A stretch of 64,000 nt of DNA from Reticulitermes speratus (Eukaryota > Arthropoda > Insecta > Blattodea > Rhinotermitidae): the NCBI GenBank assembly GCA_021186555.1, contig JAJKFL010000237.1, forward strand, positions 43,198,483 to 43,262,482, given 5' to 3'. Numbering within the stretch: the first letter of the stretch is position 1; each line of letters opens with the position of its first letter. Position numbers and translations under genes: made by a program. Below are positions 11,442 through 22,340 of the stretch, one piece after another. The notes under the pieces were generated by a model. The model was not told where the DNA came from. It did no database searches and was given only the letters and a program-made list of their open reading frames with translations.

Positions 11442-11845
11442 GTGAATAAAACTGCAAGTTCAAAAACTCTCATTCTGAGATGAAGATGCCCAGGCAGTGA
11501 CAGCACATGGGCTGGCCTACCCAGATTGAATTCCCAAGCACCGAAGCTGAAAACTTTTCACCACCAGACCTACAACAGCTTTCAGATAAGCTCATTTTCT
11601 AATCCAGTGCACATCAGTGTAAAGTCAGCCAGAGTGAGACCTAACCACCCACTTCACACCAGAACTTACTCCGTATTCAGTGAGGCCTTCTATAATTGAC
11701 ATTAAATGAAACAATAAGATGGAATGGACGTCATTTATGAATGAATTAAGACATAATCACAGACGTGGTTTCAGATATGTAACTGAAGAGACTACGGTCA
11801 ACATGAAGACCAAGAACAAGCAGTGCAATAAACCTGCTGACTCAC
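11292..11845 (-). other. Intron of the Storkhead gene with a trinucleotide run
   Basis: Spans from the acceptor of the terminal exon to the GTGAGT donor of the previous exon. It contains an (ATC)n microsatellite of about 33 bp near 11409-11441. Nothing else was recognised. Confidence 0.8.
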
Positions 11846-12033
11846 ACTGTGTTGTGAAGATGCAGAGCTGAGTGTCTGGGTGCCTACGGAGTGCAGATGA
11901 ACGACGCGCTGATTGAACCACTCCGCAGGAGGGAACTGGGCTGAAAATGTGGCCAGCGCCACAGGCGGTGCCGACAAGCCGCGCTGTTTGCGCCCGCTCC
12001 TTCTGAACAGACGTGACAACAGCGACATCTTCT
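11846..12033 (-). CDS. STOX1: Storkhead-box protein, exon with FSAQFPP motif
   Basis: A 188-nt exon preceded by the acceptor GAATTTCAG and followed by the donor GTGAGT at 11845-11840. It starts with two bases that complete a codon begun in the exon at 12403-12633, and ends in phase 0. The translation runs KMSLLSRLFRRSGRKQRG, then LATFSAQFPPAEW, then HSVGTQTL. From knowledge of the family, vertebrate STOX proteins carry a basic KK-rich stretch followed by FSAQFPPEEW a short way after the winged helix. That order is reproduced here and is one of the strongest supports for the identification. The open frames in the other two registers are shadows. Confidence 0.92.
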
Positions 12034-12402
12034 CTGAAATTCATAAAGCAAAGTGAGGCATATTATGCTGCCATCAGAATGCTCGGCAAGCACACATCTT
12101 TTGCAGGTTACAACAAAGACTGTGAATAGGCAAACTGAAATTCGGAGACAAACCATTGCAAATAGGTGATCAAGTTGTCATAAAATGCTAATATAATTCA
12201 AAAGGTACATACTTGAAAGGCGATGGAAAATATCTGTCCATACTGTAAAATAACGCTGCAAAAGGTGGGGGGGGGGTTCTAAAGACTTCAAAATGGGAAC
12301 AGGAAAAGGCTCAAAACAAATTTAATGCTGACATAATTAGCTACAACTTCTGGACGATATTGTGCAAACGTCTTGCAATAGGAAACGGTAGGTGCAACTT
12401 AC
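12034..12402 (-). other. Intron of the Storkhead gene
   Basis: Bounded by the GTAAGT donor at 12402-12397 and the TTTCAG acceptor at 12034-12039 on the minus strand. It includes a G run near 12266-12276. No repeat family was recognised. Confidence 0.8.
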
Positions 12403-12633
12403 TTCCACTGCTGCAGTCAGTACTGGGATACTCGGTCGAGCTAGAGCTGTCGGAGGCAAGCAGAAGTTTGTTGCTAATCTGCCTCATTGAGCCACAGCGA
12501 GTCAATGAACTGGACAGGCGCTTTGAACTACTAAACAAACGCAGAGAATGTCGCCGTTCCAGCCGCCCAGACACAGGAAAAGTGGAACTTCGCTTTGTGG
12601 TCCGGGCATACATGATCTTGTCATTTGGATTAC
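12403..12633 (-). CDS. STOX1: Storkhead-box protein, basic Ser-rich exon
   Basis: A 231-nt exon with the acceptor CTTTTGTAG at its 5' side and the donor GTAAGT at 12402. It begins with two bases (phase 1 input, matching the single G left by the exon at 14091-14322) and ends with one base, which joins the AG of the next exon to give Lys. Residues include GNPNDKIMYARTTKRSST, then RLERRHSLRLFSSSKRL and RCGSMRQISNK. It is rich in Arg, Lys and Ser and may be a linker or phosphorylated region. No domain was recognised. The plus-strand open frame over the same bases (12360-12650) is a shadow. Confidence 0.88.
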
Positions 12634-14090
12634 CTACAAAAGAATTATAAGAGGATTTTAATTTTTGTGACATCATCATTACGTCTATTTTTTGGTCTCT
12701 CTCCCCCCTTGCTTACTCCATCTGTGCCTGCTGTTCCAATCTCTTTCAGGTTTTCTTACATCCTCTAGCTTCACGTCTACAGCTCCATTACATACATTAA
12801 TACTCTGTCCTCAATCCATTCACAGCTCTCTGTCGTTCCTTCGCTTGTTGAAAGGAACAACCTCAAACCTCAAATATCTAAGTACTGTTTCGTTTGACAT
12901 ACATTTCAGGATAATTCTTACACATTATCTTGAAAAAGGCCAAAGCAACTTCTCTCCAGTCCCTCAGAATGATTTGACACAAAGCGTATTTAACAGCGCT
13001 ATGCGACGTACAATAACAGACCATTAAATAAACAGTCACACCACCATCATGTCAGACGGTTAACATAATATTAACATACTACTCCACGACATCTCTGGAA
13101 ACGATTTCCACAGATAAACAGTTCAACTGATCCGTTAACAGACATTACAGCCACGTGAAATTACAGTTTCACTGAGTATACACACCATGAATTTGGCAAG
13201 TTCCTAGCTCGATAGACGTTATCGGCAAAGTACAAAGCTGTAACGCCGACCGAAGCATAGGTAACTCTTCCTCTTAACTACTTCGTAACAACTGCCATCT
13301 GGCATAACTGTTACCAACTACTCACTTACAAACCAAGCGCATTGCATAAGGTAATGCTGGTTACTCAGGAGTATAACTTTGACTTTGGTAGGAGTTTCAC
13401 AGCGGAAGTGAGACCATTGCATGTTTGAGACCAATAACCGACACATTCTACTTAAAAATACGTTGGGCTGATGTGCAGTCGTGTCTTGTGAGGACGAGTT
13501 AACGCTGTTAAGCAACGCAGAACTTTCTGGTGTGTCCTGTCTGGACAGGGCTGCCCATAAATTTTACTCCAGGCTTGTTACAAACTAACACCTAACAAAT
13601 CGTGATCGGTGGAAATAGACTTATGTTTTTGACAGGATATATATGCTTTCTCTGCGAGCTTTGCCTGGGACCCACACTGTCAAGGTCAAAGCTTTACTTC
13701 TGAGTAAAGTGATCAGCGAATGACTCCAAAGTTCGCATGGTGCAGAAGAGAAGAGAAATGCATAAAGGGTTTTGGCAGGAAGTCCCAATGAAAGGTAGCA
13801 CTTGTAAGATTAGCATGGATCGGAGGACAGTATGAAAATGGATGAGGGCGTGCACTGGAGTGATCTGGCTCGGGCAAAGGGCAAATGGTGGGCAGCTATG
13901 AACGCTGGACTCATCTCGAAGCAGTTAGTTACATAAATCTGAATGGATACGAAGTGCTGTGACGTAATTTTCACGTAAATACGTGGAGGAACTGCCGTAA
14001 ACCGCGAGACAGCTCAACAGAGACAGGTAGTGTCCAGGACAGGATCTTAACACGGGGCCTACCGCATACGTAGCAGTGTCCAAGACTCAC
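12634..14090 (-). other. Intron of the Storkhead gene
   Basis: Runs from the GTGAGT donor at 14090-14085 to the acceptor at 12634-12635. It holds a LINE fragment at 13762-13935. The rest is unrecognised. Confidence 0.8.
13762..13935 (+). mobile_element. LINE 3'-end fragment (copy a)
   Basis: Decayed copy of the same LINE 3' coding end seen at 48671-48925 and 54863-55212. Landmarks in order are GGGTTTTGGCAGGAAG, AAAATGGATGAGGG, CACTGGAGTGATCTGGCTCG and GGGCAGCTATGAA. Only short open stretches survive. Confidence 0.6.
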
Positions 14091-14322
14091 CGCCACATAT
14101 GACATCAGCGAGGTTCGTCTGCACTGCCTGATGGGTGACATCACCGTCCCTGATCGTCTGCATCTCACCATGGACATACACGAGAGCCTCCTCCGTGGAC
14201 ATGAGCAGAGGGCGGGAGTCTTCGGGGGCGGCAGTGCGACTGTGACGGCGGTGGTGGTGGCTCGAGTCACGCCTCCTCTTCTCTGGAGTGACTACAAAGT
14301 AGCCCTGTGACGTCTGGTACAC
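14091..14322 (-). CDS. STOX1: Storkhead-box protein, end of winged helix
   Basis: A 232-nt exon starting after CTGTACAG (phase 0) and ending one base before a GTGAGT donor. It opens with VYQTSQGYFVVTPEKRRR. Joined to the previous exon (LTAERK), this gives the end of the storkhead winged helix: the last strand and the GYF-V-TP signature also seen in vertebrate STOX1 (GYFIVTP). The rest is a His/Arg-rich linker ending in LADVICG. The 3' splice site is only about 15 bp from the edge of a satB cassette at 14338, so the sequence that should hold its branch point is at least partly cassette-derived. The open frame at 13971-14270 is a shadow. Confidence 0.93.
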
Positions 14323-14337
14323 CTGTACAGATTTACT

Positions 14338-15306
14338 TGTGGTAACTATACGTGCCACCAGGTTTAACATACGCAAATTCTACGTTCTGCCCACACAGTG
14401 TATTTATGTGTTTTGTGTGGATCTCAGAACAAACAGCGATTATTTCACTGTACAATATTAACTGACTGGTTTGTATAACTGAGACGGAGTGTGTTTACTG
14501 CGCGGTACGGACTGTATTTATGTGTTTTGTGTGGATCTCAGAACAGACAGCGATTATTTCACTGTACAACATTAACTGACTGGTTTGTATAACTGAGACG
14601 GAGTGTGTTTACTGCGCGGTACGGACTGTATTTATGTGTTTTGTGTGGATCTCAGAACAAACAGCGATTATTTCACTGTACAATATTAACTGACTGGTTT
14701 GTATAACTGAGACGGAGTGTGTTTACTGCGCGGTACGGACTGTATTATGTTTTGTGTGGATCTCAGAACAGACAGCGATTATTCACTGTACACATTAACT
14801 GACTGGTTTGTATAACTGAGACGGAGTGTGTTTACTGCGCGGTACGGACTGTATTTATGTGTTTTGTGTGGATCTCAGAACAAACAGCGATTATTTCACT
14901 GTACAGCATTAACTGACTGGTTTGTATAACTCAGACGGAGTGTGTTTACTGCGCGGTACGGACTGTATTTATGTGTTTTGTGTGGATCTCAGAACAAACA
15001 GCGATTATTTCACTGTACAACATTAACTGACTGGTTTGTATAACTGAGACGGAGTGTGTTTACTGCGCGGTACGGACTGTATTTATGTGTTTTGTGTGGA
15101 TCTCAGAACAAACAGCGATTATTTCACTGTACAACATTAACTGACTGGTTTGTATAACTGAGACGGAGTGTGTTTACTGCGCGGTACGGACTGTATTTAT
15201 GTGTTTTGTGTGGATCTCAGAACAAACAGCGATTATTTCACTGTACAACATTAACTGACTGATTTGTGTAACTGAGACGGAGTGTGTTTACTGCGCGGTA
15301 CGGACT
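14338..15306 (+). repeat. satB cassette 1: leader plus about eight 114-bp units
   Basis: The leader (14338-14400) has GTGGTAACTATACGTGCCAC, GGTTTAACAT and TACGTTCTGCCCACACAGTG. The 114-bp units follow, each with GTATTTATGTGTTTTGTGTG, GATCTCAGAACAAACAGCG, ATTATTTCACTGTACA, TAACTGACTGGTTTGTATAA and TTTACTGCGCGGTACGG. The spacing was measured at 14511 and 14625. The same leader precedes most other satB arrays in the window, so the array and leader travel together. Confidence 0.93.
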
Positions 15307-15768
15307 GAATACAGTACATCCGCCGTGCAATTCACACACATACTCGTACATAAGTGTACTACCAACAAACAACAATGTGTTGGTAGTACACTTATTTGCA
15401 TTAACTGATTCGCTTTTGGAATAAACACGGACTGTGTTCTCTGTGAGGTACGAACTTCATTTGTGTAAGTTTCTTTAGACGCACGTCAGGATTTAAAAGT
15501 TACGGGGGTCAAACAGGAGGCTGTACACATGTTAATACGGGATAGTCTGGAAGTTGGTGAACCGCGATGTTCGGGATTTGGACCTTCCGTGATCACCCAT
15601 TTTAACACAGCTGTTATCGACCTTTCGTTTCGGAGAAACCTGCCGAGTCCATCTTCAGTGTACTTTCTATATGGTGACGATGGAGGCAGCTGGTTCCCAG
15701 AAACGTCGGTATTTCTCAAACTACACGGGCGTCACATCACAGGAAACTACTCGTGATGTTCGACGCAC
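15307..15768. other. Intron of the Storkhead gene with a diverged satB unit
   Basis: Positions about 15370-15475 resemble one degenerate satB unit (TTGCATTAACTGATTCGC, GTGTTCTCTGTGAGGTACGA). The remainder up to the donor of the next exon is unrecognised. Confidence 0.5.
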
Positions 15769-15986
15769 CTTTCTCTCCGCCGTCAATTTCGCCAAGGCGT
15801 CATACACCATTTCCTGCGACGGCCGCTGGATATCGGGGAAGGCCACGTGGAGCGCTGCTCTTATCCTCTCCAGAACGGCGGCCTGCCCGGATGACGTCAG
15901 ATCCAAAATAACCCAGCACAGGGCTTCAGGTAGAGGCGTGAACTGGCCCTGGGGCAGCGGCTGGACCAAGCAGTCCTCGACATCTC
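15769..15986 (-). CDS. STOX1: Storkhead-box protein, core of winged-helix domain
   Basis: A 218-nt exon. The acceptor is TTGTCTTCAG at 15987-15996, the donor AAAG|GTGCGT at 15768-15763. It begins with two bases completing a Gly codon from the exon at 56429-56624, and ends in phase 0. Residues include DVEDCLVQPLPQGQFTPLPE, then ALCWVILDL, VAFPDIQRPSQEMVYDAL and KLTAERK. The order 'Q-F-PL-E-LCWAI-D... YP-I--PS---LY--L--L--ERK' is that of the STOX winged helix, a DNA-binding fold related to forkhead proteins. In vertebrates STOX1 acts as a transcription factor; the insect role is inferred by family. The plus-strand frame at 15671-16042 is a shadow. Confidence 0.94.
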
Positions 15987-16040
15987 CTGAAGACAACAGA
16001 CAGCATGTTACAGTCACTGCCGAGCACTTAACCTTCAAAT

Positions 16041-16120
16041 AACTGTGGTAACTATATGTATCAACAGCTTCTAAAATTACAAAACATCAGCGATTACCAC
16101 GGCAGAACACATTACACGTA
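16041..16120 (+). repeat. Diverged satB cassette remnant
   Basis: CTGTGGTAACTATATGTATC matches the cassette leader and ACATCAGCGATTACCACGG resembles the start of a unit. It lies about 55 bp upstream of the 3' splice site at 15987 in the gene's direction. Confidence 0.5.
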
Positions 16121-16139
16121 TTTTAGTTAACACTTAAAA

Positions 16140-19100
16140 GACGAAACTGTGAAAGTACTTTCCAATCAAATGCTCCCCGACTTCCGAAAGAGCATTGCTT
16201 TTTGGAGAGTTCCCAGGCGTCGTCGCCCGTGTGTCCTTCTGTTACGAGCAACATGTAGCTAAAGATGAGTTTTAAAGCATTGGTGGAATGATACTGACAG
16301 AGGAAACTGAAGTACTGGGAGAGAAACATTATACAGCGTTGGTGGTAGATGAATGAATTAGTATGGAGCATTGGTGGAATGCTACTGACAGGGGAAAACT
16401 GAAGTACTGGGAGAGAAACATTATACAGCGTTGGTGGTAGATGAATGAATTAGTATGGAGCATTGGTGGAATGATACTGACAGGGGAAAACTGAAGTACT
16501 GGGAGAGAAACATTATACAGCGTTGGTGGTAGATGAATGAATTAGTATGGAGCATTGGTGGAATGATACTGACAGGGGAAAACTGAAGTACTGGGAGAGA
16601 AACATTATACAGCGTTGGTGGTAGATGGATGAATGAGTATGGAGCATTCGTGGAATGATACTGACAGGGAAAACTGAAGTACTGGGAGAGAAACATTATA
16701 CAGCGTCGGTGGTAGATGTATGATTGAGTATGGAGCATTGGTGGAATGATACTGACAGGGGAAAACTGAAGTACTGGGAGAGAAACATTATACAGCGTTG
16801 GTGGTAGATGTATGATTGAGTATGGAGCATTGGTGGAATGATACTGACAGGGGAAAACTGAAGTACTGGGAGAAAAACATTATACAGCGTTGGTGGTAGA
16901 TGTATGAATGAGTATGGAGCATTGGTGGAATGATACTGACAGGGGAAAACTGAAGTACTGGGAGAGAAACATTATACAGCGTTGGTGGTAGATGAATGAA
17001 TGAGTGTGGAGCATTGGTGGAATGATACTGACAGGGGAGAACTGAAGTACTGGGAGAGAAACATTATACAGCGTTGGTGGAAGATGGATGAATGAGTATG
17101 GAGCATTGGTGGAATGATACTGATAGGGGAAAACTGAAGTACTGGAGAAAAACATTATACAGCGTTGGTGGTAGATGAATGAATGAGTGTGGAGCATTGG
17201 TGGAATGATACTGACAGGGGAAAACTGAAGTACTGGGAGAGAAACATTATACAGCGTTGGTGGTAGATGGATGAATGAGTATGGAGCATTGGTGGAAGAT
17301 GAATGAATGAGTGTGGAGCATTGGTGGAATGATACTGACAGGGGAAAACTGAATTACTGGGAGAGAAACATTATACAGCGTTGGTGGTAGATGGATGAAT
17401 GAGTATGGAGCATTGGTGGAATGATACTGACAGGGGAAAACTGAAGTAATGGGAGAGAAACATTATACAGCGTCGGTGGTAGATGGATAAATGAGTATGG
17501 AGCATTGGTGGAATGATACTAACAGGGGAAAACTGAAGTACTGGGAGAGAAACATTATACAGCGTTGGTGGTAGATGAATGAATGAGTGTGGAGCATTGG
17601 TGGAATGATACTGACAGGGGAAAACTGAAGTACTGGGAGAGAAACATTATACAGCGTTGGTGGTAGATGAATGAATGAGTATGGAGCATTGGTGGAATGA
17701 TACTGACAGGGGAAAACTGAAGTACTGGGAGAGAAACATTATACAGCGTTGGTGGAAGATGGATGAATGAGTATGAAGCATTGGTGGAATGATACTGACA
17801 GGGGAAAACTGAAGTACTGGGAGAAAATCATTATACAGCGTTGGTGGTAGATGAATGAATGAGTGTGGAGCATTGGTGGAATGATACTGACAGGGGAAAC
17901 CTGAAGTACTGGGAGAGAAACATTATACAGCGTTGGTGGTAGATGAATGAATGAGTGTGGAGCATTGGTGGAATGATACTGACAGGGGAAAACTGAAGTA
18001 CTGGGAGAGAAACATTATACAGCGTTGGTGGTAGATGGATGAATGAGTATGGAGCATTGGTGGAATGATACTGACAAGGGAAAACTGAAGTACTGGGAGA
18101 GAAACATTATACAGCGTCGGTGGTAGATGGATGAATGAGTATGGATCATTGGTGGAATGATACTGACAGGGGAAAACTGAAGTACTGGGAGAGAAACATT
18201 ATACAGCGTTGGTGGTAGATGGATGAATGAGTATGGAGCATTGGTGGAATGATACTGACAGGGGAAAACTGAAGTACTGGGAGAGAATCATTATACAGCG
18301 TTGGTGGTAGATGAATGAATGAGTGTGGAGCATTGGTGGAATGATACTGCCAGGGGAAACCTGAAGTACTGGGAGAGAAACATTATACAGCGTTGGTGGT
18401 AGATGAATGAATGAGTGTGGAGCATTGGTGGAATGATACTGACAGGGGAAAACTGAAGTACTGGGAGAGAAACATTATACAGCGTTGGTGGTAGATGGAT
18501 GAATGAGTATGGAGCATTGGTGGAATGATACTGACAAGGGAAAACTGAAGTACTGGGAGAAAAACATTATACAGCGTCGGTGGTAGATGGATGAATGAGT
18601 ATGGATCATTGGTGGAATGATACTGACAGGGGAAAACTGAAGTACTGGGAGAGAAACATTATACAGCGTTGGTGGTAAATGGATGAATGAGTATGGAGCA
18701 TTCGTGGAATGATACTGACAGGGGAAAACTGAAGTACTGGGAGAGAAACATTATACAGCGTTGGTGGTAGATGGATGAATGAGTATGGAGCATTGGTGGA
18801 ATGATACTGACAAGGGAAAACTGAAGTACTGGGAGAGAAACATTATACAGCGTCGGTGGTAGATGGATGAATGAGTATGGATCATTGGTGGAATGATACT
18901 GACAGGGGAAAACTGAAGTACTGGGAGAGAAACATTATACAGCGTTGGTGGTAGATGGATGAATGAGTATGGATCATTGGTGGAATGATACTGACAGGGG
19001 AAAACTGAAGTACTGGGAGAGAAACATTATACAGCGTCGGTGGTAGATGGATGAATGAGTATGGATCATTGGTGGAATGATACTGACAGGGGAAAACTGA

Positions 19101-19262
19101 AGTACTGGGAGAGAAACATTATACAGCGTTGGTGGTAGATGGATGAATGAGTATGGAGCATTGGTGGAATGATACTGACAGGGAAAACTGAAGTACTAGG
19201 AGAGAAACATAATACAGCGTCGGTGGTAGATGAATGAATGGAATTGGTGGAATGATATTAGC
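16140..19262 (-). repeat. SINE-3 tail with satA array, about 33 copies of ~92 bp
   Basis: Positions 16140-16262 are the SINE-3 3' tail on the minus strand (TCCGAAAGAGCATTGCTT, GAGTTCCCAGGCGTCGTCGC, TGTCCTTCTGTTACGAG). From about 16275 the internal SINE segment repeats: AGCATTGGTGGAATGATACT, GACAGGGGAAAACTGAAGTA, CTGGGAGAGAAACATTATAC, AGCGTTGGTGGTAGATG. The measured period is 92 bp. The SINE head is missing; the array ends at 19262 and passes straight into a minus-strand satB cassette. Short ORFs such as MLHTHSFIYHQRCIMF are the satellite read through, not genes. Confidence 0.93.
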
Positions 19263-19690
19263 AGGGGAACGTTTAAACACAGTCCGTACCGCGCAGTAAA
19301 CACACTCCGTCTCAGTTATACAAACCAGTCAGTTAATGTTGTACAGTGAAATAATCGCTGTTTGTTCTGAGATCCACACAAAACACATAAATACAGTCCG
19401 TACCGCGCAGTAAACACACTCCGTCTCAGTTATACAAACCAGTCAGTTAATGTTGTACAGTGAAATAATCGCTGTTTGTTCTGAGATCCACACAAAACAC
19501 ATAAATACAGTCCGTACCGCGCAGTAAACACACTCCGTCTCAGTTATACAAACCAGTCAGTTAATGCTGTACAGTGAAATAATCGCTGTTTGTTCTGAGA
19601 TCCACACAAAACACATAAATAAACTGTGTGGGCAGAACGTAGAATTTGTGAATGTTAAACATGGTGGTACATTTAGATACCACTGGTCTT
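19263..19690 (-). repeat. satB cassette 2: about three units plus leader
   Basis: Three reverse-oriented 114-bp units end at about 19625. They are followed by the reverse leader CTGTGTGGGCAGAACGTAGA, ATTTGTGAATGTTAAAC and GGTGGTACATTTAGATACC. Its left edge is fused to the satA array. Confidence 0.92.
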
Positions 19691-20020
19691 CACAGTGTCA
19701 AAAGTTTCAATTGCACTTACTCTTATAAAACCACACACACCCAACTCTAACTCGTGATACGGCATTTGTGGTCGCAGTGTCACAGTGTGGCAAGTTTCTC
19801 TTCCGAACAGCGGCCGGTTTCCCTGTGCCAGTTACCCAGTCCACCATTGCTCCATATTCGCCTCTCACACTGTTAATGCACTTCGTGTGATTCTGACAAT
19901 AAACCGGCATTATTTCCCTACATCACTAACCGCTTTGTGTTTGAAATGAAGACGCAATGTGTTTACCGTGAGGAAGGAATCGAATTTTTATATGTAATTT
20001 TCATGATCTCCAGGGTCCAA
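19691..20020. other. Spacer with one diverged satB unit
   Basis: Positions about 19895-20005 align to a single old satB unit plus linker on the plus strand (CATCACTAACCGCTTTGTGT, GTGTTTACCGTGAGG, TTTTTATATGTAATTTTC). This unit lies directly before the SINE-3 head, as satB linkers do at 37490 and 51225. The rest is unrecognised. Confidence 0.55.
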
Positions 20021-21765
20021 CTGGTTTAGGCGGTTATCTCCGGCCTCTCACCGCGGAGGTCCGGGTTCGATCCTAGGCCAGCCCATCTGAGATTTGTGGT
20101 GGACAAAGTGTCACTGTGACAGGTTTTTCTCCCAGTACTTCAGTTTCCCCCTGTCAGTATCATTCCACCAATGCTCCACACTCATTCATACATCTACCAC
20201 CAACGCTGTATAATGTTTCTCTCCCAGTACTTCAGTTTTCCCCTGTCAGTATCATTCCACCAATGCTCCATACTCATTCATATATCTACCACCAACGCTG
20301 TATAATGTTTATCTCCCAGTACTTCAGCTTCCCCTGTCAGTATCATTCCACCAATGCTCCATACTCATTCATACATCTACCACCAACGCTGTATAATGTT
20401 TCTCTCCCAGTACTTCAGTTTCCCCTGTCAGTATCATTCCACCAATGCTCCATACTCATTCATACATCTACCACCAACGCTGTATAATGTTTCTCTCCCA
20501 GTACTTCAGTTTTCCCCTGTCAGTATCATTCCACAAACGCTCCATACTCATTCATACATCTACCACCAACGCTGTATAATGTTTCTCTCCCAGTACTTCA
20601 GTTTCCCCTGTCAGTATCATTCCACCAATGCTCCATACTCATTCATACATCTACCACCAACGCTGTATAATGTTTCTCTCCCAGTACTTCAGTTTCCCCT
20701 GTCAGTATCATTCCACAAACGCTCCATACTCATTCATACATCTACCACCAACGCTGTATAATGTTTCTCTCCCAGTACTTCAGTTTTCCCCTGTCAGTAT
20801 CATTCCACAAACGCTCCATACTCATTCATACATCTACCACCAACGCTGTATAATGTTTCTCTCCCAGTACTTCAGTTTCCCCTGTCAGTATCATTCCACC
20901 AATGCTCCATACTCATTCATACATCTACCACCAACGCTGTATAATGTTTCTCTCCCAGTACTTCAGTTTCCCCTGTCAGTATCATTCCACCAACGCTCCA
21001 TACTCATTCATACATCTACCACCAACGCTGTATAATGTTTCTCTCACAGTACTTCAGTTTCCCCTGTCAGTATCATTCCACCAATGCTCCATACTCATTC
21101 ATACATCTACCACCAACGCTGTATAATGTTTCTCTCCCAGTACTTCAGTTTCCCCTGTCAGTATCATTCCACCAATGCTCCATACTCATTCATACACCTA
21201 CCACCAACGCTGTATAATGTTTCTCTCCCAGTACTTCAGTTTTCCCCTGTCAGTATCATTCCACCAATGCTCCATACTCATTCATACATCTACCACCAAC
21301 GCTGTATAATGTTTCTCTCCCAGTACTTCAGTTTCCCCTGTCAGTATCATTCCACCAATGCTCCATACTCATTCATACATCTACCACCAACGCTGTATAA
21401 TGTTTCTCTCCCAGTACTTCAGTTTTCCCCTGTCAGTATCATTCCACACAATGCTCCATACTCATTCATACATCTACCACCGACGCTGTATAATGTTTCT
21501 CTCCCAGTACTTCAGTTTTCCCCTGTCAGTATCATTCCACCAATGCTCCATACTCATTCATACATCTACCACCAACGCTGTATAATGTTTCTCTCCCAGT
21601 ACTTCAGTTTCCCCTGTCAGCATCATTCCACTAATGCTCCACACTCATCTTCATCTTAATACCACTCTTTATCAGAAGGACAAGCGGGCGGAGCCTGGGA
21701 ACCTTAAAACCAAGCAATGCCCATTCGGATATCGGGGTGGGCACTGAACAGAAAAGTATTTTTAC
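20021..21765 (+). mobile_element. SINE-3 with internal satA expansion (about 16-17 units)
   Basis: The tRNA-like head (20021-20090) contains CCGGCCTCTCACCGCGGAGG and a B box GGGTTCGATCC. The body reads GATTTGTGGTGGACAAAGTG, TCACTGTGACAGG. From about 20127 to 21650 the next segment (CAGTATCATTCCACCAATGC, TCCATACTCATTCATACATC, TACCACCAACGCTGTATAAT) repeats in tandem. The 3' tail (AGAAGGACAAGCGGGCGGAG, CCTGGGAACCTT) follows. Head and tail flank the array in the order of the unexpanded copy at 37525-37765, so the repeat arose inside the SINE. Confidence 0.9.
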
Positions 21766-21794
21766 ATTGTTTTTTTTCAGATTTCAACAGAATT

Positions 21795-21926
21795 CAAAAT
21801 TCAGTCCAAGTGCTCAACTTCTTAATTCAGTCCAAGTGCTCAACTTCTTAATTCAGTCCAAGTGCTCAACTTCTTAATTCAGTCCAAGTGCTCAACTTCT
21901 TAATTCAGTCCAAGTGCTCAACTTCT
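21795..21926. repeat. 26-bp tandem repeat, about 5 copies
   Basis: The unit is AATTCAGTCCAAGTGCTCAA followed by CTTCTT, repeated without change. Confidence 0.95.
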
Positions 21927-22052
21927 TTCCTCTGTTGCACACTCCGACGATCCCAGCGCTCCACTTTACCACCAGCCAAACTTCACCAGAAGGACGAGAG
22001 GGCAAATGTAGTGTCTGTATCCCCCTTGTCTCTTCTCATAGGGCTTTAAGTG

Positions 22053-22340
22053 GGCCGCGATAGCTCAGTCGGTATAGCGACTTGCTACGAGCTGGACGGT
22101 CCGGGGATCGAAACCCGGTGGGGGTGAGATTTTTCGCACCCGTCCAGACCGACCCTGGGGCCCACCCAGCCTCCTATACAATGGGTACCGGGTCTCTTTC
22201 CCGGGGGTAAAGCGGCCGGGGCGTGGCATTGACCACCGACCCCCGATCTGGCGCTGAGGTTAAAGAAAGAGTAAAGCTACACCTCTGCTCCCTGTCTGTG
22301 CTTTCATGGTTTGTTCTAGGGTGACCTTTACCTTTACCTT
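22053..22340 (+). mobile_element. tRNA-derived SINE (family SINE-2), full length
   Basis: The head has an A box (ATAGCTCAGTCGGTATAGCG) and a B box (GGGATCGAAACCC). The body includes CCAGACCGACCCTGGGGCC, ATGGGTACCGGGTCTC and GTAAAGCGGCCGGGGCG. It ends in a short CTTTAC-repeat tail. An inverted copy is at 23515-23795, and fragments occur at 24652, 32890, 36343, 43446 and 47105. Confidence 0.9.

Noticed and set aside
22053-22125. Genuine tRNA gene
   Set aside because: A and B boxes are present, but the sequence continues into a shared SINE body and occurs as several dispersed copies with diverged heads.
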